The notes under the pieces: model-generated
Told to the model about the DNA's origin: nothing
Databases searched by the model: none
Seen by the model: the letters and a program-made list of their open reading frames with translations, nothing else
NCBI GenBank assembly: GCA_942492815.1
Contig: OW818658.1
Coordinates: 1,364,001-1,428,000, forward strand
Length of the DNA: 64,000 nt
Direction: 5' to 3'
From: JAEUWI01 sp942492815
GTDB lineage: Bacteria > Hydrogenedentota > Hydrogenedentia > Hydrogenedentales > JAEUWI01
Made by a program: the position numbers and the translations under genes
Shown here: piece after piece, positions 25,804-35,044 of the stretch
Numbering within the stretch: position 1 is the first letter of the stretch
Layout: every line of letters starts with the position of its first letter

Positions 25804-25870
25804 ATTCCCGCCGCCTCCACCATTAGAGAATACCCGCAGCCCGCTGGCCAACCACGCCAGCGGGCTTTTT
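25804..25870 (+). repeat. 67-bp direct repeat, copy 2 (partial ssrA 3' end plus terminator)
   Basis: Nearly identical to 25358-25424. It includes CCGCCGCCTCCACCA and the same 9-bp stem-TTTTT terminator, and it is not attached to a complete tmRNA. Confidence 0.85.
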
Positions 25871-26134
25871 GCATCTATTTTCACGAGAAATGAGACTCTT
25901 GTGTGACACCCTGCCTGTTTGGCCGCAAAAGAACGCAATGATCGCAAAGAAAATAGATGTTCAGAAGTCGGACCTGCGTTTATCATCTACATAGGAATAA
26001 TCTATGAGTAGGCTGAGTTCAAGAATAATAAGGCAGTCCCAGCAGATCGCGCTGCCGAAACATACGCGGGCTCTCAGCGAATCCAATTTCGTTGCTCGGT
26101 TCGGCTTAACTAAAGTGGGAGGCATGTCACACCT
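25871..26134. other. Non-coding stretch after the ssrA element
   Basis: This gap has lower GC than its surroundings. It includes a short fragment (about 25921-25950) of 9-nt-phased GCAAA units similar to the 140-bp repeats elsewhere. No convincing gene is seen. A frame on the minus strand at 25961-26329 overlaps the next gene and looks spurious. Confidence 0.5.
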
Positions 26135-26371
26135 ATGACCGACGAACCTGTCTACTGTTGCCACGTTTGCGGTGCATTTTTGGAGTCCTATACAATCGAA
26201 ATCGAAATAAATGGTATGTGCATCAAATCGCCTCATCATTTCGTCTACCTTTATCGTGGGTGTGGAAAGCCGATTGGTCTCTGCAATGTCTGTTTTGATG
26301 GTCGACGTTTCGACGGATTCGCCCCCCACGAGGTCGCCTATTTCTATGAAGAGTTTACCAAACCAGATTGA
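26135..26371 (+). CDS. Small hypothetical protein with Cys pairs
   Basis: This 78-residue protein carries two CxxC-type pairs (CCHVCGA near residues 8-13 and LCNVC near 49-53), suggesting a small zinc ribbon. GGGAGG lies 12-17 bp upstream of the ATG. No family is recognised. It sits in AT-richer, possibly acquired DNA after the ssrA element. Confidence 0.5.
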   Translation: MTDEPVYCCHVCGAFLESYTIEIEINGMCIKSPHHFVYLYRGCGKPIGLCNVCFDGRRFDGFAPHEVAYFYEEFTKPD

Positions 26372-26473
26372 ACTCTACCCCCCCAAACGTGCGGTGCGGC
26401 GCGCACGACGAACGTCGCTGTCAGGATCATCGACGTTTCTGATATGGGCTTAGCTTTTCTCTTGGAGGCAGCA

Positions 26474-26881
26474 ATGAACCAAGTCCAGAACATTACACAC
26501 GCTCCTGGGGAAGGGATGCGACCGTGGATTGTCTACCTTGCCTATGCTGTCCTTGTTTACCCCATAGTCCCTCTCTTAGCCCTCTATGGCGAATGGGGTC
26601 TCGCCTGGTTTCATCTGGGCCACCAGCCTCTCCCTTCCGCGGACGACCCAAAATTTATCGACGGGTCCAGTTGGATGCACCCCGTCGTGGAATTAGCTCT
26701 CGTGTTTTATTACCCAGCCTGTTGTGCGGCCCCGGTGTTCATTAGCACATGTGTGGCCATAGCTCACGACGATTGGAAGAAACGGGCACTGAAGCTTGTT
26801 GCTATTCCGTGTCTGTGGATCGGCTCAGTGGTGCTGCTGATTTTGGACCCTTGGGGCGTAATGTATTGGTGGCTCGATTGA
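26474..26881 (+). CDS. Hypothetical membrane protein
   Basis: This 135-residue protein has about three hydrophobic segments (near residues 18-40, 72-95 and 106-125). It contains a loop with WFHLGHQPLPSADDP and ends MYWWLD. The ATG at 26474 follows GGAGG at good spacing, whereas an earlier ATG at 26444 has no such site. No family is recognised. Codon use appears less GC-biased than that of the flanking core genes. Confidence 0.62.
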   Translation: MNQVQNITHAPGEGMRPWIVYLAYAVLVYPIVPLLALYGEWGLAWFHLGHQPLPSADDPKFIDGSSWMHPVVELALVFYYPACCAAPVFISTCVAIAHDDWKKRALKLVAIPCLWIGSVVLLILDPWGVMYWWLD

Positions 26882-27025
26882 TCCCAAGAGCGAAATCATT
26901 TATCTTCAACTTGAGAGCCACGGCTTGTGCTCATAGATTTTTTTTGAGTGCACTGACTTCAAAGAATTTGTGGCGCTCGTGGTATTGAGAATAAGAAGAT
27001 AAATTTCGACCAACGGGATAGAAAC

Positions 27026-27451
27026 ATGAGCAATCCGATACCCGCTCTCGCAGCCGAAACCGAGGGCTTGAAAGAAGCCTACGCGGCGCTCAACCGAAAC
27101 GACATTCCGAACTTCGTCAGAATCTTTGACGAAGGGATAGAGTGGGTCGAGTTTGCGGAGTCTCCGGATGCCGGGACCTATAGGGGACGGGCGACCGTCG
27201 AGGCGCACGCAACGCAGGCGCGTGCGACTTGGGCCGAGGGAAGCTGCGAGCCGGAACGGCTCATCGTCGCGGGCGACAAGATTGTCGTGTTGGTCTACGT
27301 GCACGTCAGGCTGAAGAACGAAACGGAATGGCGCGAAGGGCGCATCGCGGATGTCTACACCTTTCGCCATGGCAAGGTCATTCATATGCGCAATTTTTTT
27401 GAGCGGGCACAGGCGCTCGCGTGGGCCGGTGCCGACGCCGCCGAGGCGTAA
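27026..27451 (+). CDS. SnoaL-like / NTF2-fold protein
   Basis: This 141-residue protein has the NTF2-like cone fold pattern: an N-terminal helix (LKEAYAALNRNDIPNFVRIFDEGIEW), then YRGRATVEAH, then strands ending ADVYTFRHGKVIHMRNFF. Members are small cytosolic isomerases, hydrolases or binding proteins. The substrate is not predictable. It starts at 27026 after GGGATAG. Confidence 0.85.
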   Translation: MSNPIPALAAETEGLKEAYAALNRNDIPNFVRIFDEGIEWVEFAESPDAGTYRGRATVEAHATQARATWAEGSCEPERLIVAGDKIVVLVYVHVRLKNETEWREGRIADVYTFRHGKVIHMRNFFERAQALAWAGADAAEA

Positions 27452-27880
27452 TCTATTCACCACTTTCCCTCCGGCTGATTTCCGTGAAATTCCGTGTCCT
27501 TCCGTGGTCAAGAAAAAACATTGACCACGGAAACGTTTAGAGCAGCCGTTGACCGCAGCCGAAGTTTTTGGACCACGGAGACACGGAGGCGCGGAGAAAA
27601 AGAGGAGTACAAAGCGCCAGCGCCAAGTACGGGTACGCCTTCGTTCGAAAAGGTCTCTCCAACTTCCTTCTCTCATTTATCTTCTCCGTGCCTTCGTGTA
27701 CTCCGTGGTCGGCATTTCTTTAGATGCCCACGCGTTAATCGAAAACTAACGCGTCTTGCCTTGATCGAAAGCAGGTGTCGCCGTACAATGCCTCGCAATA
27801 GTTGCATTGCGCAGTCGTACTGCTCGCGCGACCCACAATTTGTTTTTAACCGGCCCTTTCACAAGCAACAAAGGTGAACC
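27452..27880. other. Repeat-rich intergenic region before phospholipase C
   Basis: This 429-bp gap is mostly 9-nt-phased CCGTGG/CACGGAG sequence. A small inverted pair lies at about 27483-27535, and a 140-bp element lies at 27571-27710 (listed separately). Frames in it look like shadows. No gene is called. Confidence 0.6.
27571..27710. repeat. 140-bp element with 9-nt-phased CACGGAG ends
   Basis: The left end has GACCACGGAG-ACACGGAGG and the right end has CTCCGTGCCTTCGTGTACTC then CGTGGTC, an inverted arrangement. Size and architecture match three more elements at 34825, 46945 and 48780. Confidence 0.65.
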
Positions 27881-30265
27881 ATGCAATCTCGACGGGAATT
27901 TCTAAGAGCTGCCGCCGCACTGGGCTCGGCTTCCGTGGTCTGGAGCGGCATGCCGGAGGCCATTGCGGCGGCGGCGGCCATTAATCCTGAGTTGGGCACC
28001 ACCTATCTCGATGCGGAGCACGTGGTCATTCTCATGCAGGAGAACCGCTCCTTCGATCACGCCTTTGGCGCGCTTCGCGGCGTGCGGGGCTTTCGCGATC
28101 CCCGGGTGCATCGTCAGCCGAATGGACTGCCGGTCTGGTTTCAACCAGACACGGACGGCACGATGATTCCGCCGTTCCGCATGGACATGGAGGGCTCGAA
28201 GGTCACGTGGATGGGCGGCACGCCCCACTCCTGGCAGGATCAGATCGACGCGCGCAATGGTGGCCGCTACGATCAATGGCTTCCGGCCAAGCGCCGCGAC
28301 GACAACTTTCCCATGACCATGGGCTTTTTCACACGGGAAGATATTCCCTTTTACTATGCCCTGGCCGATGCTTTCACGGTGTTCGACCACGCCTTCTGCT
28401 CTTCGCTGACGGGCACGACGCCGAACCGGCTGCACCTCTGGAGCGGAACCATTCGCGAGGATGCCGCCCATCCCGCGCGCGTACAGAACGGCGACACGGA
28501 CTATGAAGCCGAAGCGGCCTGGACGACCTATCCCGAGCGCCTGGAAGACGCGGGGATTTCCTGGAAGATCTATCAGAACGAGATCTCGTTGGATACCGGG
28601 CTGGTCGGTGAAGAGGATGCGTGGCTCTCGAACTTCACGGACAACCCCATTGAGTGGATGAGTCAGTATCGCGTTCGCTATTCAAAGCAGCGCCGGGCCT
28701 ACCTCCCGAAGCTGATCGAAAACCTCGGCGCGAGAATAGATGAGGCTTCCAAAGCCCTGGCCAGCGGCACCTTGTCCGCGGAGGCGTCGGCAAAGCTTGA
28801 GAAGGATCGGGCGAAAGGGGAGCAGATCCTCGATAGCGCCCGCTTGGAGATCGTGGAATACACGGAAGAAAACTGGCGCGACCTCAATGATAGAGAAAAG
28901 GCGCTTCATGAGAAGGCGTTCTGCAACAACGAAGGCGATCCCGATTATCGAAGTCTGGTGGAGCATAGCTATGACGACGACGGTCAAGCGCGGACCATAC
29001 CCGTGCCCAAAGGGGACGTGCTTCACCAGTTCCGCAAGGATGTGGACACGGGCAAGCTGCCTGCCGTCTCCTGGCTCGTGGCGCCCGAGCGCTTCTCCGA
29101 CCATCCAGGCTCCGCATGGTTCGGGGCATGGTACTTGAGTGAGGTGCTCAACATTCTCACGCGCGATCCCGAGGTGTGGAAGAAGACCGTCTTCATCCTT
29201 TGCTACGACGAAAACGACGGCCTCTTCGATCACGTGCCGCCCTTTGTAGCGCCCCATCCCAACCGTCCGGAAACGGGCAAGGTTTCCGAGGGCATCGACA
29301 CCGCCGTGGACGTTTCCAATGCCCACGGTCGCGACCATTCCATCGGACTGGGCTATCGATGCCCCCTGGTGATCGCCTCGCCCTGGACACGGGGCGGCTG
29401 CGTGAACTCGCAGGTCAGCGATCACACGTCCATCCTCATGTTCCTGGAAAACTGGCTGGCGGGCAAGGGGACGCCGGTGGCGGAGTCCAACATCAGCGCG
29501 TGGCGCCGCACGGTTTGTGGCGATCTCACCTCCGCCTTCAAGCCCTATAACGGCGAAGCGTATCCGCTGCCGGACTATCTGGAGCGGGACGCTTACGTGG
29601 AGCGCATCCATAAGGCGAGCTTCAGTGAACTACCGAAGGCCGCCGCGCCCCTGAAGCCATCGGACGTGGAAGCTTTTCAGGTTGCGGCCTTTCAGGAAAG
29701 CGGCAGCCGCCCTTCCTGTCCCTTGCCCTACGAATTAGAGGCCAACTTCGAAGTGCAGCGCGATGGCGTTAAAATCAGGTTGGAAGCTGGCAACGCGCGG
29801 AACAAGGACAAGGCGGCCGGCGGCGCCTTCAACGCCTACGTCTACGGCGAGCCCATGATCTGCCGCGCTTACGCCGTGTCCCCGGGCGACGCCATCGAGG
29901 ATCTGCTCCCGGTTGGGGGTGATTGCCACGTCCGAATCGACGGGCCGAACGGATTCATGCGCGAACTTCAATGCGCCGGAACGACCTTGTTCAACGCCGA
30001 GCTCCGTAGCGACGGCGCGAAACTCTCGCTGACCCTCGCCAATACTTCGGAGCACGATATCGAAGTCGCATTGGCGGATGAATCCTATGGCGATCACCTT
30101 GCCCCTGTTTCCCTGAAGCCGGGGCAGCAGCAAACGATTGAGATTTCCACGGAGCCGGGAAAACAATGGTACGACCTCTCCGCGAGCGCGCTGGGAACGC
30201 AGTATCGCTTTGCGGGCCGGGTTGAGACCGGGGAATGGTCCGTTTCCGATCCTGCGATGGGTTAA
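27881..30265 (+). CDS. Tat-exported phosphocholine-type phospholipase C
   Basis: This 794-residue protein begins with a twin-arginine signal (SRREFLRAA). It then has the phosphoesterase domain of the bacterial phospholipase C/acid phosphatase (AcpA) superfamily: VVILMQENRSFDHAFG near residues 48-63, SLTGTTPNRLHLWSG, FILCYDENDGLFDHVPPF and HDRDHS-like GRDHSIGLGYR. Two C-terminal domains typical of non-haemolytic PlcN follow (about 600-790). It cleaves phosphocholine-type lipids outside the cytoplasm, often for phosphate or choline supply. The ATG at 27881 is close after AAAGGTG. Confidence 0.92.
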   Translation: MQSRREFLRAAAALGSASVVWSGMPEAIAAAAAINPELGTTYLDAEHVVILMQENRSFDHAFGALRGVRGFRDPRVHRQPNGLPVWFQPDTDGTMIPPFRMDMEGSKVTWMGGTPHSWQDQIDARNGGRYDQWLPAKRRDDNFPMTMGFFTREDIPFYYALADAFTVFDHAFCSSLTGTTPNRLHLWSGTIREDAAHPARVQNGDTDYEAEAAWTTYPERLEDAGISWKIYQNEISLDTGLVGEEDAWLSNFTDNPIEWMSQYRVRYSKQRRAYLPKLIENLGARIDEASKALASGTLSAEASAKLEKDRAKGEQILDSARLEIVEYTEENWRDLNDREKALHEKAFCNNEGDPDYRSLVEHSYDDDGQARTIPVPKGDVLHQFRKDVDTGKLPAVSWLVAPERFSDHPGSAWFGAWYLSEVLNILTRDPEVWKKTVFILCYDENDGLFDHVPPFVAPHPNRPETGKVSEGIDTAVDVSNAHGRDHSIGLGYRCPLVIASPWTRGGCVNSQVSDHTSILMFLENWLAGKGTPVAESNISAWRRTVCGDLTSAFKPYNGEAYPLPDYLERDAYVERIHKASFSELPKAAAPLKPSDVEAFQVAAFQESGSRPSCPLPYELEANFEVQRDGVKIRLEAGNARNKDKAAGGAFNAYVYGEPMICRAYAVSPGDAIEDLLPVGGDCHVRIDGPNGFMRELQCAGTTLFNAELRSDGAKLSLTLANTSEHDIEVALADESYGDHLAPVSLKPGQQQTIEISTEPGKQWYDLSASALGTQYRFAGRVETGEWSVSDPAMG

Positions 30266-30271
30266 CCCGTG

Positions 30272-31267
<996 letters not shown>

Positions 31268-31292
31268 CGTTTTTACCTCAGGTGCCCCGGGG

Positions 31293-32348
31293 CTATGCTT
31301 TCAACGAGGCCATGTCGATGGAGAAGCGGTACTTCACATCGGACTTCAGCAGGCGCTCGTAGGCCTCGTTGATCTGCTGGATGGCGATGACCTCCACGTC
31401 GGCGGTGATGTTGTGCTGGCCGCAGAAGTCGAGCATTTCCTGCGTCTCCGCGATGCCGCCAATGGGCGATCCAGAGAGGCTGCGGCGGCCGATGATGAGA
31501 TTGAAGGAAGAAATGGCCAGGGGTTTTTCCGGCGCGCCGACCAGGGTCATGGTGCCGTCGCGTCGCAGTAGATTGAGATAGGCGTTGATGTCGTGATCCG
31601 CGGAGACCGCGTCGAGGATGAAGTCGAAGCTGCCCGCGTGCTGCTGCATCTGGTTGGCGTCTTTTGAGAGCACGACCTCATCCGCACCGAGGCGCAAGGC
31701 GTCTTCCACCTTGCCCGGGGAAGTGGTAAAGACCACGGTGTGGGCACCCAGGGCGTGGGCAAATTTCACACCCATGTGGCCCAGCCCGCCGAGCCCGACC
31801 ACGCCGACTTTCTTCCCTGCGCTGACGCCCCAGTGGCGCAAGGGGGAGTAGGTGGTGATACCCGCACACAGGAGGGGCGCGGTGCCGGCCAGGTCGAGAT
31901 TTTCGGGCACGTGGAGCACGAAACGCTCGTCCACCACGATGCTGTCGGAATAGCCGCCATAGGTAACGCCGCCCAGGTGCTTGTCGGGCGAATTGTAGGT
32001 GAGGGTGCCGTTGCCGCAAAACTGCTCGAAGCCCGCCTGGCAATCGGGACAGGTGCGGTCGGAATCGACCAGGCAGCCCACAGCGGCGAGGTCGCCGACC
32101 TTGAATTTCTTCACATGGCCACCGACGCTGGTAACGCGACCGACGATCTCGTGGCCGGGCACGCAGGGGTAGACGGTGGGCATGAACTTGTTCCACTCAT
32201 CGCGCACCTGATGGAGATCGGAGTGACAGACGCCGCAGAACAGGATCTCGATCTGTACATCGTGTTCGAGGGGATCACGACGTGGTATCTGGTCGCCCGC
32301 AAGCGGAGAAGTGGCACTGGCGGCGGAAAAGGCTTTGGCGTTTTTCAT
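31293..32348 (-). CDS. Zinc-dependent NAD(P) alcohol dehydrogenase (YahK/CAD-like)
   Basis: This is a 351-residue medium-chain dehydrogenase. Catalytic zinc ligands are C41 (GVCHSD) and H66-E67 (GHE), and the third Cys lies in LLCAGITTYSPL. The nucleotide motif GLGGLG follows. In the structural zinc lobe the first ligand appears to be Asp (DSDRTCPDCQAGFEQFC) instead of Cys. The ATG at 32348 follows AGGAGC and starts the normal family N-terminus. A longer frame reaches 32513. It probably reduces aldehydes with the downstream AKR. Confidence 0.92.
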   Translation of the reverse strand: MKNAKAFSAASATSPLAGDQIPRRDPLEHDVQIEILFCGVCHSDLHQVRDEWNKFMPTVYPCVPGHEIVGRVTSVGGHVKKFKVGDLAAVGCLVDSDRTCPDCQAGFEQFCGNGTLTYNSPDKHLGGVTYGGYSDSIVVDERFVLHVPENLDLAGTAPLLCAGITTYSPLRHWGVSAGKKVGVVGLGGLGHMGVKFAHALGAHTVVFTTSPGKVEDALRLGADEVVLSKDANQMQQHAGSFDFILDAVSADHDINAYLNLLRRDGTMTLVGAPEKPLAISSFNLIIGRRSLSGSPIGGIAETQEMLDFCGQHNITADVEVIAIQQINEAYERLLKSDVKYRFSIDMASLKA

Positions 32349-32608
32349 GGTGTTGCTCCTGTTCGTTGGGTATTTTTTGCAGGCAAACTGGGTTGGGTTG
32401 ATATCCTGACCCAGGGATTTTCGTGAGGCGAATATAGGACAAGATTCCAAGTGGTCCATCCAGACTGCTTGTCCTGTCCATCGGACTTGTTCGAATTCTA
32501 CACCCGCTTTCAAAAAGTAGACTATGACAATCCTCGGAGATGCTGGTACAATCCTCTAAACCACACCCCTTTCTGCCAGGTGGGCGAAATGGATGCAAGG
32601 AGAATCGC
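32349..32608. promoter_or_regulatory. Divergent control region between adh-akr and araC-type genes
   Basis: The 260-bp gap must hold promoters for both directions. I could not identify convincing -35/-10 pairs or an operator. AraC_N-type regulators of neighbouring aldehyde reductases act here in E. coli (yqhC), so binding is likely (inference). Confidence 0.35.
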
Positions 32609-33547
32609 ATGAAGAACTCAATGGACCGGGAAACTCGCCGCAGGCAAGCCGACTTGGAGGAACTTGCCCAGCGCATCGCGCGGGTGGCCCGGCGTGACGG
32701 CGGTGTCGAGATCCAGCCGGGCCTTCACTTCCGCCGCGGTTCGGACTCAACCGAGCGGTTCCACGGTGTCAGCGAGCCTTCCTTTTGTGTCATCGCGCAA
32801 GGGAGCAAGGACATCATGATCGGCGAGGAGCGCCTGCGCTACGACCCCGCGCACTACCTCATCACCACGGTGGATCTTCCGCTGACGGGCCAAGTGGTCG
32901 ATGCTTCACCCGAGAAGCCCTATCTCGGTTTTCGCCTGGTGCTGGATCCGTCGGTCGTCACGACGGTCATGCTGGAGTTGGACAGTTCGGTGCAGCGCGG
33001 AGACGGCGGCATTGTGAAGTCGATTGACGTGAGCCCCCTGGATACCGACCTGCTGGATGCGACGCTGCGGCTCGCGCGGCTGGCCGACAGTCCGAATGAC
33101 TATCGCGCCCTCGCGCCGCTCGTCATCCGCGAGATCATCTATCGCCTGCTTGCCGGCGCGCAGGGCAGCCGCATGCGCCACCTCGCGACCATCGGCGGCC
33201 AGGCGCACCGGATGGCGCGCGCGGTCAAGAAACTGAGCGAGAGTTTCGATAGGCCTTTTCGCGCGGAAGACGTGGCCCGCGAACTCGGCATGAGTGTCTC
33301 CGGCTTTCACGCCCACTTCAAAGCGGTGACGGCGATGAGCCCCCTGCAATTCCAGAAGCAACTGCGCCTTCAAGAGGCCCGGCGGCTGATGCTCAGCGAA
33401 GGGCTGGACGCGTCCGAGGCGGGCTATCGCGTCGGCTACCGCGACGCCTCCTTTTTCAGCCGAGAATACAAGCGGCAATTCGGCGATGCGCCCTCGCGGG
33501 ACGTGGTGCGGCTGCGGGAACTGGCGTCGGCGGACATCGCATCATGA
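32609..33547 (+). CDS. AraC-family regulator with AraC_N domain (YqhC-like)
   Basis: This 312-residue protein has an N-terminal cupin-like AraC_N domain (FHGVSEPSFCVIAQGSKDI) and a C-terminal double helix-turn-helix (about residues 215-305; DVARELGMSVSGFHAHFKAV, then VGYRDASFFSREYKRQFG). It is divergent from an alcohol dehydrogenase and an aldo/keto reductase, the same logic as E. coli yqhC with yqhD-dkgA, so it likely activates them. The ATG at 32609 follows AAGGAG. It overlaps the downstream gene by 4 bp (ATGA). Confidence 0.9.
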   Translation: MKNSMDRETRRRQADLEELAQRIARVARRDGGVEIQPGLHFRRGSDSTERFHGVSEPSFCVIAQGSKDIMIGEERLRYDPAHYLITTVDLPLTGQVVDASPEKPYLGFRLVLDPSVVTTVMLELDSSVQRGDGGIVKSIDVSPLDTDLLDATLRLARLADSPNDYRALAPLVIREIIYRLLAGAQGSRMRHLATIGGQAHRMARAVKKLSESFDRPFRAEDVARELGMSVSGFHAHFKAVTAMSPLQFQKQLRLQEARRLMLSEGLDASEAGYRVGYRDASFFSREYKRQFGDAPSRDVVRLRELASADIAS

Positions 33548-34806
33548 CGCTGGCCCGGCTGATTTTAATCGCGATTGCGTGCATGTGCTGTGTCCACTTC
33601 ACGGTTGCGGAGTCCACCGATCCGCGCTATATCTTTCTCAACGTGGCCTATGGCTCCGGTGAGCTGCGGGGCGAGAGCGAGGCGGACTACCGTGCTTGGC
33701 TGACGAAGATTTCGGGCGCAATTGCAGCGCCGGAGCGGGATGAAATGCGGGTGGGGGTATCGTGGATCTTCTCCGTGCTCAATTCCCCGATCGAGCAGAA
33801 TGCCGAAGGGTTGCGCAGTCTCTTGCGTGCCAGCGAGGCCACGGGCGTGCCGGTGCTCATTGTGCTCGATGGACAGAACTGGTGGGAGAAGCGGCCCGAG
33901 TTGTGGAACTGGTGGGACCCCGCGCGACCGGGCTATGACCCGGCGAACGCGGAGAATGTGGAGTGGACCACCTGGGACGCCAGCGGCGCGGTGAAGATCG
34001 GATGGCGCAACTGGGGACGTCAGTTGCGCGTGGCCCCCGCGCAAAACATCATGAGTCCAAAGGTGCTCGAAGCCACGTTGGAGCCCATGACGGCGCTGCT
34101 GCGTATTGTTGAGGATTGGCGCAAGGGCCTGACGCCGGAGCGCGCCCATCTCTTTGGGGGCGTGAAGCTGGGCTGGGAGGCCGGTATCGGCTACAACGCT
34201 TTTTACTATCCGGATGGGAATCATTTTGCCGAGCAGTGGCCTGCCGAGGAGACGCACGATCCCGTCTATGGTCTGGATGCAACCAAAGGACTGAGTGGCG
34301 GCCTCGCCCAGATTGGCTATGCGGCTGTGAAGACCGCCGGTATCAAAACCGAGGGCGCGTTGACCCGAGAAGATCTCGGCGGAGTGGTTCGGCGCTATCT
34401 CGGGTTGCTCGCGAAGGCCGCCGGGGACGCCGGGTTGCCGCCCGAGATGGTCTACGTCCACGGGGGCGGAACCCTGGAGCCTTTCGAACTTCACATCCCC
34501 TTCGAAGCGGTTTTCAACGATTGGTCCACACCGGGATGGAGCATTTACTGGAAGAGTCCGGCGGACATGCCCCCAATTGAAGAGGCGATGGCGCAGGCGG
34601 GCCGCTCACGCTGGGCGGCCGTAGAGTGGCTGTGGCCCGGTCAGGATCGCGCGGCCTGGGCGGAGCATTTTGTGAAGACCTTTCAGTTTCGCGATTGCCG
34701 CCAAATCACGGTCTACAATTGGGAAGGCATCGAGCAGGACGTCGGAGCGCTGGAGGCGATCCGGCAAGTGGTGGGCGAATGGGCGGAGCCGGGCGCGGTG
34801 CGCTGA
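33544..34806 (+). CDS. Exported putative glycosidase-like protein
   Basis: This 420-residue protein has a signal peptide (about 1-22) and a TIM-barrel-like body. VLIVLDGQNWWEKRPELWNW, KLGWEAGIGYNAFYYPDG and ITVYNWEGI are suggestive of a glycoside hydrolase, but I cannot name the family. The start overlaps the AraC stop (ATGA), which is odd for a secreted protein and suggests coupled expression with the regulator. Confidence 0.6.
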   Translation: MTLARLILIAIACMCCVHFTVAESTDPRYIFLNVAYGSGELRGESEADYRAWLTKISGAIAAPERDEMRVGVSWIFSVLNSPIEQNAEGLRSLLRASEATGVPVLIVLDGQNWWEKRPELWNWWDPARPGYDPANAENVEWTTWDASGAVKIGWRNWGRQLRVAPAQNIMSPKVLEATLEPMTALLRIVEDWRKGLTPERAHLFGGVKLGWEAGIGYNAFYYPDGNHFAEQWPAEETHDPVYGLDATKGLSGGLAQIGYAAVKTAGIKTEGALTREDLGGVVRRYLGLLAKAAGDAGLPPEMVYVHGGGTLEPFELHIPFEAVFNDWSTPGWSIYWKSPADMPPIEEAMAQAGRSRWAAVEWLWPGQDRAAWAEHFVKTFQFRDCRQITVYNWEGIEQDVGALEAIRQVVGEWAEPGAVR

Positions 34807-34824
34807 GGAAGTCGCTGAGCGCAT

Positions 34825-34962
34825 CACCACGAAGCCCACGAAGTACACGAAGAGGAAAAAGGGGAAGGAAGAGTCCAGCACCGATGATTCCACCTGGCAA
34901 TCCAGGCAAAACACATCGTTCTGACCTCCCAATTAACTTTGCGCCTTAGCGCCTTTGCGTGC
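34825..34962. repeat. 138-bp element with 9-nt-phased CACGAAG ends
   Basis: The left end carries ACCACGAAG-CCCACGAAG-TACACGAAG. After a purine-rich and then mixed middle, the right end reads CTTTGCGCCTTAGCGCCTTT then GCGTGC. Same plan as 46945-47080, and as 48780-48921 in inverted orientation. Confidence 0.7.
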
Positions 34963-35044
34963 CGATTGTATTTCTACTGTGCGTTCTTGTCCATTCCTAC
35001 TCATGAGACGTTTACACACCAATCGGCTGACGTCTTAAAAGTGA

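Larger units (their letters stand above)
25377..25870 (+). mobile_element. Putative ssrA-targeted GIY-YIG element
   Basis: The segment from the end of ssrA to the end of the second 67-bp repeat carries only the GIY-YIG gene. The repeat restores the ssrA 3' end and terminator at the far side, as expected if a roughly 446-bp unit was inserted into the ssrA 3' end. No integrase is present. The mechanism is inference. Confidence 0.55.

Noticed and set aside
25961..26329. Minus-strand open frame of about 120 residues
   Set aside because: No ribosome site or family, and it overlaps a better supported plus-strand small gene. The locus is ambiguous, so both have limited support.
27494..27877. Open frame across the 9-nt-phased repeats before phospholipase C
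   Set aside because: Composition is driven by the repeat, and no protein family is matched.
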